The position numbers were made by a program, and so were the translations under genes. From Ligilactobacillus ceti DSM 22408 (lineage in GTDB: Bacteria; Bacillota; Bacilli; Lactobacillales; Lactobacillaceae), in contig NZ_KE383993.1 in the NCBI RefSeq assembly GCF_000423245.1, forward strand, positions 290,160 through 354,159: 64,000 bases of DNA, read 5' to 3'. Below the pieces are notes generated by a model. That model was given only the letters and a program-made list of their open reading frames with translations, did not search any database and was not told where the DNA came from. Of the stretch, positions 54,138-60,590 are shown in pieces (position 1 is the stretch's first letter; every line of letters begins with the position of its first letter).

Positions 54138-54159
54138 AATCATTGCCTCCTTCGAGATG

Positions 54160-54188
54160 ATTATAATACAAATAGTTTACAATGTCAA
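54160..54188 (-). promoter_or_regulatory. Promoter of the toxin-antitoxin pair
   Basis: On the minus strand, a perfect TTGACA (54183-54188) and a perfect TATAAT (54160-54165) are 17 bp apart, just upstream of the antitoxin ribosome site. Confidence 0.9.
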
Positions 54189-54325
54189 TCAAAATACAAG
54201 ATAGATAACGGGTAGGGGCGGTCATTATCTGTAAAACCTAGCCTGCAGAACAACGGGCGTCCAGTCTTACGCAGAAAAAATGTTTTTCAAAGGGGGTATA
54301 GCCCCTATTTTTTATGAAAGGGGTG

Positions 54326-54889
54326 ATGATTATTAGTAAAGATGGAACTATGAGAGGTGGAAGACGAGTAAAAACAGGTAGAAAATCAAAGCCTCTAACA
54401 GAAAAAATCGCACAAGGCGAAAAAGCAAAAGTATTAGAAATTGAAGATTTGTTTGTCGGCGATATACCAGAAGGTGCTGACATAGATTACGGCGATGTAA
54501 TTCCAGAACCAAGCAGCTATTTATCAGCTACACAAAAAGATGGGACAAGTCTTGGTGCTGATCAAATTTATAAAGAGATATACAAGTGGTTAAAAGAGCG
54601 TGGATGTGAAAAGTTAGTCAGTCCAAGGACAGTTGAAAGTTATGCCCAGTCGTTTGCTCGTTATGTGCAATGCGAAAGTGCAATCAGTCAGTTTGGTCTA
54701 CTCGGTAAACATCCAACAACAGGCTCTCCTATGGCGTCTCCTTTTATATCGATGAGTCAGTCCTTTCAAAAGCAAGCGCAGGCAGTGTGGTATGAGATAG
54801 GACAAATTGTAAAAGAGAATTGCTCGGTTGAATACAGTGGAGATCCTAATGCTGATGCAATGGAAAGGTTACTTCGTATGAAGAGATAG
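54326..54889 (+). CDS. Phage terminase small subunit, P27 family
   Basis: A 187-residue DNA-packaging subunit that recognises phage DNA. P27 marks: the N-terminal RRVKTGRKSKPLTEKIAQG, the central LVSPRTVESYAQSFARYVQC and LGKHPTTGSPMASPFISMS, and the C-terminal GDPNADAMERLLRMKR. The start is uncertain: ATG 54326 is just after GAAAGGGGTG, and 54314 is also in frame. This is the first structural-module gene; the large subunit is not in the window. Confidence 0.88.
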   Translation: MIISKDGTMRGGRRVKTGRKSKPLTEKIAQGEKAKVLEIEDLFVGDIPEGADIDYGDVIPEPSSYLSATQKDGTSLGADQIYKEIYKWLKERGCEKLVSPRTVESYAQSFARYVQCESAISQFGLLGKHPTTGSPMASPFISMSQSFQKQAQAVWYEIGQIVKENCSVEYSGDPNADAMERLLRMKR

Positions 54890-54902
54890 AAAGGAAAATT
54901 TT

Positions 54903-55685
54903 ATGATAGAAAAAGTAAATCCAAAACATCCAGATAAAATCTCGGATAGAATAGCGGGTGCAATTCTTGACCTAGCTTACAAGTTAGAAAAAGAGCCAAA
55001 GGTAGCAGTTGAAGTGCTACTGGGTCATGGCAAATGCCATACCATTATTGAAACCACGGTCGGTTTTAAGGTAAAAGCGATTGAGGAGATTATTAAACGC
55101 ATCGCTGGTGATGTTGTTTGTGATGTGGTGGTTGTAAAACAAGATGAGCATTTAACAAGAAACCAAACAGGCAAAATCAGATGTGGTGATAACGGAATAT
55201 TTAAGGGCATGCCTTTAACAGGTGAATCTAAAAAGCTATCAAAGATAGCTAGGGGTATTTATAGTAGGTATCCATTTGATGGTAAGTACATTCTTGATGG
55301 AGAAAAGCTAATCATCTGCCAATCCAATGCTAAAACAAGTGAGCTAGAAACTCTGTATCCAAGTGCGGTGGTTAATCCTCTTGGTGATTGGACTGGTGGA
55401 TCTGATGTTGATTCGGGAGCTACGAACAGAAAACTAGGAAGCGATATGGCAGATAGTGTTACTGGTGGTGGCTTGCATGGTAAGGATTTATCAAAGGCAG
55501 ATGTATCAGTAAATATTTATGCGTTTTTGAAAGCACAAGAAACTGGTAAGGAAGTAAAACTGTCATGTGCTATTGGTGATACCGAGATTGATGGAAAACC
55601 TTATGAAGAGATAGTGAAACTTGCGAGAGATTACATTGATGCTGTTGGTGGTTTTGAGGAGTTTGCTAAGTGGGGTCTTTTTTAA
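54903..55685 (+). CDS. Compact phage S-adenosylmethionine synthetase
   Basis: A 260-residue MetK-like protein; cellular enzymes are about 390. Visible motifs: HPDKISDRIAGAILD near the N-terminus (methionine/ATP site), QDEHLTRNQTGKIRCGDNG, PLTGESKKLSKIARG, and SVTGGGLHGKDLSKADVSVN (the P-loop-like GGGA-F-S-GKD of MetK). It should make SAM from ATP and methionine. It directly precedes the SAM-dependent methyltransferase gene, so local SAM supply for phage DNA methylation is a reasonable reading. Confidence 0.85.
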   Translation: MIEKVNPKHPDKISDRIAGAILDLAYKLEKEPKVAVEVLLGHGKCHTIIETTVGFKVKAIEEIIKRIAGDVVCDVVVVKQDEHLTRNQTGKIRCGDNGIFKGMPLTGESKKLSKIARGIYSRYPFDGKYILDGEKLIICQSNAKTSELETLYPSAVVNPLGDWTGGSDVDSGATNRKLGSDMADSVTGGGLHGKDLSKADVSVNIYAFLKAQETGKEVKLSCAIGDTEIDGKPYEEIVKLARDYIDAVGGFEEFAKWGLF

Positions 55686-55698
55686 CAAGGAGGAATAG

Positions 55699-56750
55699 AT
55701 GAATAAAGAAACTAAATATTTTATAGCTGATATTGATGAGCTTATTCCTTATGTTAATAATGCAAGAACTCACTCTGAGGCACAGGTTAATCAAATCGCA
55801 TCAAGTATTAAAGAGTTTGGATTTTTAAATCCTGTTCTTATTACGGGAGATAATACTATCTTGGCTGGGCATGGGAGAATCTTAGCTGCAAGAAAGCTAG
55901 GGCTTAAGAAGATACCTTGTATTAAAGAAGAACATTTAAGTGAGTCACAAAAGAAAGCCTACATTATTGCAGATAACAAACTAGCTCTTAATGCTGGCTG
56001 GGACATGGAGCTTTTAAGTATTGAGTTAAGTGAGCTTGAAGGTATGGATTTTGATATTGACCTTATCGGTTTTACTGGTGAGGAGCTTTCTAAAATCTTT
56101 GATGAAGGAAAAGAAGCAACCGAGGATAAGTTTGATGTTGAAAAAGAACTAGAAAAACCTAAAACTTCTAAGCTAGGTGATGTTTGGCATATCGGAAAGC
56201 ATACAGTGATTTGTGGTGATTCAACAGATGGAGAGGTTTATTCAAAGCTACTGGAAGATAAAAAGGTAAATCTAGTATGCACCGACCCGCCATATATGAT
56301 CGACCTTGATAGTGCATCGGGGAAAATCAAAAACGATAACCTGAAAGATAAGGAAGCCTATGAGTTTTTACTGGGGGCTTTTACTAATTTTAAGGACTAT
56401 ATGTCAAAGGATGCATCAATCTATGTTTTCTATGCAACGATGAAAGCTCGTATTTTCTATGATGCTTATGAAGATGCAGGTTTTAAGGTTGGAGCTGGTC
56501 TTATATGGAAAAAGCCTCGTGCTCCTCTTATGAGAACTGATTGGAAATTTAACATGGAGCCAATCATCTGGGGGTGGAGAAAAGATGGCAAGCATATCTG
56601 GTATGGAGACCAAAAACAAAAAGCCGTGTTTGAGTTTGATGGACTTTCTAATTCCAAGACAGAGGGATTTGGTCATCCATCAAGTAAACCAGTGCCACTT
56701 ATTGCTTATTTGATTAAACAATGCACACAAACAAATGGTTTAGTGCTTGA
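55699..56750 (+). pseudogene. Phage ParB-like / DNA methyltransferase, interrupted by element 2
   Basis: 350 residues survive. The N-terminus is a ParB-like nuclease domain (IDELIPYVNNARTHSEAQVN, LITGDNTILAGHGRILAA, KEEHLSESQKKAYIIADNKL). From about 160 it is an N6-adenine/N4-cytosine methyltransferase with the catalytic CTDPPYMIDL (near 193) and SSKPVPLIAYLI (near 333). It reads GLVL and breaks after GA of the Asp codon where family members continue with D-x-FGGSG, the SAM-binding motif. An unrelated 25-codon tail runs to a stop at 56829. Without motif I it should be inactive. Confidence 0.9.
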
Positions 56751-56775
56751 AAGAATAATACCTAATATAATACAA
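56749..56775. other. attL of element 2
   Basis: The junction is GA|AAGAATAATACC. The first 25 insert bases (56751-56775) match element 1's left end at 20 of 25 positions, including ACAA at the end. The position of the crossover core is inferred from the codon break. Confidence 0.72.
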
Positions 56776-56829
56776 TTAAATTTTTTCACGCACCCTTTGA
56801 AATCCCCTTATAATAAGGCGTTTGTTTAA

Positions 56830-56900
56830 CAATAGCTACTAATTACAACTAAAAACACATCAAATTTAACTCCAACTTTTAAGGTTTGGGGCTTTTTTAT
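56830..56900 (+). terminator. Left-end non-coding region of element 2 with terminator-like hairpin
   Basis: No gene is seen between the end of the broken frame and the SHOCT-like gene (56830-57050). CCAAC and a GTTTGG-type arm at 56872-56890 form a short stem followed by CTTTTTTATTTTT. It corresponds in place to the hairpin of element 1. Confidence 0.5.
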
Positions 56901-56944
56901 TTTTAGGGGTGTCAAGAAATTGCTATGGGTGTCAAAACTCTCTA

Positions 56945-57030
56945 AAAACCTTGATAAATAAAGGTTTTCTTTATATTCGAGTTGTATTAAACATATTGCT
57001 TGACTATTTTTTCTCTTTGAGTGATGTATG
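56945..57030 (+). promoter_or_regulatory. Conserved hairpin and leader upstream of recombinase operon 2
   Basis: AAAACCTT (56945-56952) pairs with AAGGTTTT (56961-56968). Further on, CTTGACT and a block TTTTCTCTTTGAGTGATGTA (about 57009-57028) are the same as in front of recombinase 1, but an insertion of about 30 bases separates hairpin and block here. Confidence 0.6.
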
Positions 57031-57050
57031 TGTAAAGGAGAAAAAGGGCT

Positions 57051-57236
57051 ATGAAAACAGTAAAAGAAATAATAGATGGACAACTGAATTATGGACTATC
57101 AAGCATCTTAGTAGATTATATTTTGGATAAAAAACTTATCGCTAATATGAAAGCTAAAAGTATAAAAGACAAGCTAAATAAAAAATATGCTCCTGCTAGT
57201 CGAATGTTGGAGGGGCTAGATGAAAGAAATAATTAA
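57051..57236 (+). CDS. Small SHOCT-like protein upstream of serine recombinase (element 2)
   Basis: A 61-residue protein (MKTVKEIIDGQLNYGLSSIL, then KLNKKYAPASRMLEGLDERN) aligned end to end with the 62-residue protein of element 1, sharing MK-VKE-ID, NY-L-SI-DY, KL-KKY-P, and LEGL. Ribosome site AAAGGAG precedes ATG. It overlaps the recombinase gene by 17 bases, indicating translational coupling. Function unknown. Confidence 0.75.
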   Translation: MKTVKEIIDGQLNYGLSSILVDYILDKKLIANMKAKSIKDKLNKKYAPASRMLEGLDERNN

Positions 57237-59160
57237 GATTGAAAATACTACTTTTAAAATCAAAAAAATTAACAAGTTAAGAGTAGCTGCTTATGCTAGA
57301 GTATCAACGGAAAAAGACGAACAGAAAATAAGCATTGAGGCACAAAAAGAATATTTTAAATACTTCATATTAAATAATCCAAAGTGGGAATTTGCAGGTC
57401 TATTTGTAGATGAAGGGTTAAGTGGAACATCCTATCATAAGCGTGAAGGCTTTAATCAAATGATAGATAAAGCAAGAAACGGTGAAATAGATCGTATAGT
57501 AACAAAGTCGATTAGTAGATTTGCTAGAAACACAGTAGATACAATTAGCATCATAAGAGAACTTAAAGCTAAAGGTATATCTGTGTTTTTTCAAAAAGAA
57601 AATATTGATACCTTAGATGCTAAAAGTGAGTTCGTTCTTACTTTAATGTCTAGTTTTGCACAGGAGGAATCTAGGTCAATCTCTGAGAATATAACATGGG
57701 GTCATCGTAAAAGATTTAGGGATGGAAAGGTTACTGTTCCTTTTAGTAGTTTCTTAGGATATAGCAGAGGAGAAAAAGGAGAACTTGTTGTTAATGAACA
57801 AGAGGCAAACATTGTAAGAGCTATCTACTACTTAAGGGTTATAGGATGCACTATAAATCAAATAGTCAAAGAATTAGAAACAAATAATGTTCTAACACCT
57901 CAAAAGAAAGAAAAGTGGAATCATAGTGTGGTGCTAAGCATTATTAGAAATGAAAAATATAAAGGTGATGCTCTACTACAAAAAAAGTTCACAGTAGATT
58001 TTCTAACTAGAAAACAGAAAGTAAACGAGGGAGAACTACCACAATATTATGTAGAAAATAGCCACCCACCGATAGTTTTAAGAGATACCCATGAATACGC
58101 AAATAAATTATTAGAAACAGATGCGAAAAGTGAAAATAAAAAAACTATAACATCTGCACTATCATCAAAAATAGTATGCAAAGAGTGTGGGGACTATTAT
58201 GGTCGCTTTAAGATTCATCCTGAATGGCATGGTGGAAGATGGGCTTGGAGATGCAGAAATAAATATAGTAGAACCAGCAAATGCAAAGTAAGACATATCT
58301 ATGATGATGAATTAATAAAAAGCATCAGCAAAGCGATAATGGAATATATAAAAACTAGAGATGACTTAATTAAAGAAGTAGAAGATATATCAAAAGTTAG
58401 TATAAACAGTTATTTAACTGAAAATAAGTCCTTCATGAACTATGTACTTATTGATAGAACCATATCACCAATTATTAAAAGCATATATGTGAATAAAAAT
58501 CATGTAGCAGATATAGAACTTATAGATGGAACTGTTATAAAAGATATTGTTATTGAGGGAACATGTATAAAAGTAGGTAGACGACTAGATAAAAAGTATC
58601 TAAAACGCATTAAATATCAAGACTCATTTAAAAAATGGTTAGAGTTAAGATACCTAAAAAATCAAGTAAGAAACATATTACAAAAAGTAAACCAAGTAAA
58701 TAGAATACTAGAAATTAAAGATGCAAAAACTTATATAAATGAATTAGAAAAACAAGATGATTTTTCTAAATATCAAAGTGAAGTAAAGAAAGACTATATA
58801 TATGCTATTAGACTTTATTTTGAATTTTTATATGAATGCATACAAGATGAAATAGAGGACTTAGGACTTACTGGTTTTGAATGGCAAAGGATCAACTGGC
58901 AACAAACAACCAAAGAAGTAGATACATCAATTGATGAGTTTAAGGAGTGGTTAAATGAGTCAACCGAGTACAGTCCTACAACGCAGAAAAATATAATAAA
59001 AAAAGTTAGAAAAGCTCATAGAATATTATCTATCGCAAACAAAACAAATTATATTTATCAATTAGAAAAAACTAAAGAATATCAGTGTTTAAGCAACAAG
59101 ATACAATCAGTTATTAAATATTCGTATAAAGTATATTTGAGGTTTATTACAGAAAAATAA
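57220..59160 (+). CDS. Large serine recombinase of element 2
   Basis: A 646-residue recombinase homologous along its length to the one at 34 kb. The nucleophile Ser is in AAYARVSTEKDEQ (near residue 28); FVDEGLSGTSYHKREGFNQM and SISRFARNTVDT follow. The zinc ribbon (near 323-365) has CKECGDYYGRF and RCRNKYSRTSKCKVRH. The long helical C-terminal part again has YAIRLYFEFLYEC and YSYKVYLRFITEK segments. N-terminal identity to recombinase 1 is higher than C-terminal, as expected if the C-terminal part sets target choice. ATG follows GGAGGGGCTAG. Confidence 0.92.
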   Translation: MKEIIKIENTTFKIKKINKLRVAAYARVSTEKDEQKISIEAQKEYFKYFILNNPKWEFAGLFVDEGLSGTSYHKREGFNQMIDKARNGEIDRIVTKSISRFARNTVDTISIIRELKAKGISVFFQKENIDTLDAKSEFVLTLMSSFAQEESRSISENITWGHRKRFRDGKVTVPFSSFLGYSRGEKGELVVNEQEANIVRAIYYLRVIGCTINQIVKELETNNVLTPQKKEKWNHSVVLSIIRNEKYKGDALLQKKFTVDFLTRKQKVNEGELPQYYVENSHPPIVLRDTHEYANKLLETDAKSENKKTITSALSSKIVCKECGDYYGRFKIHPEWHGGRWAWRCRNKYSRTSKCKVRHIYDDELIKSISKAIMEYIKTRDDLIKEVEDISKVSINSYLTENKSFMNYVLIDRTISPIIKSIYVNKNHVADIELIDGTVIKDIVIEGTCIKVGRRLDKKYLKRIKYQDSFKKWLELRYLKNQVRNILQKVNQVNRILEIKDAKTYINELEKQDDFSKYQSEVKKDYIYAIRLYFEFLYECIQDEIEDLGLTGFEWQRINWQQTTKEVDTSIDEFKEWLNESTEYSPTTQKNIIKKVRKAHRILSIANKTNYIYQLEKTKEYQCLSNKIQSVIKYSYKVYLRFITEK

Positions 59161-59169
59161 AATAACAAA

Positions 59170-59183
59170 AAAGTAATTACTTT
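59170..59183. promoter_or_regulatory. Palindromic operator and promoter of the first Phd-like gene
   Basis: A 14-bp palindrome AAAGTAATTACTTT lies upstream of a perfect TATAAT (about 59211-59216). The whole block is repeated upstream of the second Phd-like gene. Autorepression by the Phd-like protein is the likely use. Confidence 0.65.
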
Positions 59184-59240
59184 ATAGATGATAAATTTTC
59201 TAAAAAATGGTATAATGTTGCTAATGGGAGGACTGTAATT

Positions 59241-59459
59241 ATGAGTAAAAATAATGCAAGTAAAGTAATGAAGAAAACAATGAAGTTTTACAACATGTCC
59301 GATTTTCTAAGAGGTAAATCATCACAGATTATTACGAAGACATCAGATGATGACGATACTGCATTTGTTATGAAACATGGCAAGCCAGTTGCAGTGTTAA
59401 TCTCTCATAAGAAATACGAGAGATTGATGCAAGAAGGCATTGACATAGAAGAAATTTAA
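59241..59459 (+). CDS. Phd/YefM-like protein, copy 1
   Basis: A 72-residue Phd/YefM-type antitoxin fold protein: NMSDFLRGKSSQIITKTS, then DDTAFVMKHGKPVAVLISHK and KYERLMQEGID. No toxin gene follows; 21 bases downstream is hsdM. The same pairing occurs again at 60350, so this seems to be a regulator dedicated to a type I restriction-modification operon and not half of a classical toxin pair. Ribosome site GGGAGGA before ATG. Confidence 0.82.
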   Translation: MSKNNASKVMKKTMKFYNMSDFLRGKSSQIITKTSDDDDTAFVMKHGKPVAVLISHKKYERLMQEGIDIEEI

Positions 59460-59480
59460 AAAGAAAAGGAAAACAAAGTA

Positions 59481-60058
59481 ATGGCAGTAAAAAAATCAAA
59501 GCTATACTCACTACTATGGGAAGCAAGTAATAAATTAAGAGGTGGTGTAGAGCCATCAAGATATAAAGACTATGTGCTTATATTGTTATTTTTTAAATAT
59601 GTATCAGATAAATATAAAGGTCAAAAATATGCAGAATTTAAGGTAACTCAAGGAGCATCATTTGATGACCTTATAGCATTAAAAGGAACAAAAAACATCG
59701 GAGAGGATGTAGACAAAATAATCCAAAGTTTCCTAGAAGCAAATGGGTTACAGGGATCACTACCAGATGTTAGTTTTAATAATCCAGAAGAATTAGGAAC
59801 AGGGAAAGAATTAGTAGATAAGGTTTCTGGACTAGTTAGAGTATTTGAAAATCCAATGCTTGACTTTAAAAACAACAGAGCAAGTGGAGACGATATTATT
59901 GGTGATGCATATGAATACTTTATGATGAAGTTTGCACAAGAATCAGGTAAGAGCAAAGGACAATTTTATACACCAAGTGAAGTATCAAGAGTATTAGCTA
60001 GTTTGGTAGGAATTAATAAAATTAAATATAGCAAAAATAAGTCTTGGACGCTCCACGA
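59481..60058 (+). pseudogene. hsdM of a second type I system, interrupted by element 3
   Basis: The first 192 residues of an HsdM: SLLWEASNKLRGGVEPSRYK, DYVLILLFFKYVSDKY, the end of the N-terminal domain, and GQFYTPSEVSRVLASLVGIN. It reads NKSWTLH and breaks after GA of the codon where homologues have the Asp of DPACGSGS, the SAM motif. An unrelated short tail (MTI) ends at the stop 60069-60071. This class of HsdM differs from the intact HsdM2 downstream. The 3' part and its hsdS/hsdR would lie beyond the right end of element 3. Confidence 0.9.
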
Positions 60059-60083
60059 AATGACTATATAGTAAATGATACAC
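60057..60083. other. attL of element 3
   Basis: The junction is GA|AATGACTATATAG. The first 25 insert bases (60059-60083) match the left end of element 1 at 15 of 25 positions, including AT-N-ATACA at the same place. No recombinase follows on this side. Confidence 0.62.
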
Positions 60084-60272
60084 TGAAATTCTAATTAAAT
60101 CCCCTATAAAATACCTTGAAATAAAGGGAAAAGACAGAATAGAATAAAAACAATTGAAAAATACACCATCCAATAAGCTCTAAATTTAGGGTCTTTTTTT
60201 ATGTAAAAATAATTTTTTAGGGGGTTTAAGGTTGTGTGTCTAAAAATAGGGGTGTTTAAAATATATTAAAAT
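60072..60272 (+). other. Left-end non-coding region of element 3
   Basis: About 200 AT-rich bases without a gene. GCTCTAAA and TTTAGGGT (60176-60193) form a short stem followed by CTTTTTTT, in the position of the terminator-like hairpins of the other two elements. Beyond it are GGGGTTTAAGG and AGGGGTGTTT, which recall the AGGGGTGT of element 2 (56906-56913). Confidence 0.5.
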
Positions 60273-60276
60273 TACA

Positions 60277-60294
60277 AAAAAGTAATTACTTTTT
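60277..60294. promoter_or_regulatory. Palindromic operator and promoter of the second Phd-like gene
   Basis: An 18-bp palindrome AAAAAGTAATTACTTTTT precedes a perfect TATAAT (60320-60325). About 80 bases here are a near-copy of the region at 59165-59240, including the GGGAGGACTGTAATT ribosome site. Confidence 0.68.
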
Positions 60295-60349
60295 AGATGA
60301 TAAAATTTTCATAAAATGGTATAATGAAGATAGTGGGAGGACTGTAATT

Positions 60350-60568
60350 ATGGATAAAAATAAAGAAGTCAAACAAATAAAAAAAGCAATGAAATTTTAT
60401 AGTATGTCAGATTTTTTAAGAGGACAGTCATCTAAGATAATAACAAAAATATCTAATGATGATGAGACAGCATTTGTAATGAAACACGGAAAGCCAGTTG
60501 CAGTGCTAATATCACATGAGAAATATGAAAGGTTAATGAAACAAGGAATTGACCTTGAAGAATATTAA
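60350..60568 (+). CDS. Phd/YefM-like protein, copy 2
   Basis: A 72-residue paralogue of the protein at 59241: YSMSDFLRGQSSKIITKIS, then TAFVMKHGKPVAVLISHEKY and LMKQGIDLEEY. It is again followed directly by hsdM, 22 bases away. It has no toxin partner. Duplication of promoter, operator and gene in front of two unlike hsdM genes suggests a transferable control cassette. Confidence 0.82.
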   Translation: MDKNKEVKQIKKAMKFYSMSDFLRGQSSKIITKISNDDETAFVMKHGKPVAVLISHEKYERLMKQGIDLEEY

Positions 60569-60590
60569 TAATAAAAAAGGAAGTAATTTA

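Larger units (their letters stand above)
33555..56750 (+). mobile_element. Element 1: serine-recombinase prophage-like element, left and central part
   Basis: It begins at the break in trmN6 and runs to the break in its own phage methyltransferase, where element 2 is inserted; its right end lies outside the window. Contents: SHOCT-like gene and large serine recombinase, a minus-strand ABC-3C plus type I restriction-modification operon, then phage early genes up to terminase small subunit, MetK and methyltransferase. Codon use (AGA, AGG, ATA common) differs from the host genes upstream. Integration is inferred from the broken host gene, the adjacent recombinase, and the similarity of the left end to those of elements 2 and 3. 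Confidence 0.85.
56751..60058 (+). mobile_element. Element 2: nested serine-recombinase element, left part
   Basis: Inserted in the phage methyltransferase gene of element 1. It has the same left layout as element 1: left arm, terminator-like hairpin, conserved leader, SHOCT-like gene, recombinase. Cargo in view is a Phd-like gene and hsdM, the latter broken by element 3. Its right end is outside the window. Confidence 0.82.

Noticed and set aside
60001-60350. Tandem duplication of hsdM as the explanation for two phd-hsdM pairs
   Set aside because: The two HsdM proteins belong to different subgroups; only the control cassette is repeated, and the broken one ends at an arm-like junction.
59241-60568. 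Classical Phd-Doc or YefM-YoeB toxin-antitoxin pairs
   Set aside because: No toxin-sized gene is adjacent to either Phd-like gene; hsdM follows both directly.
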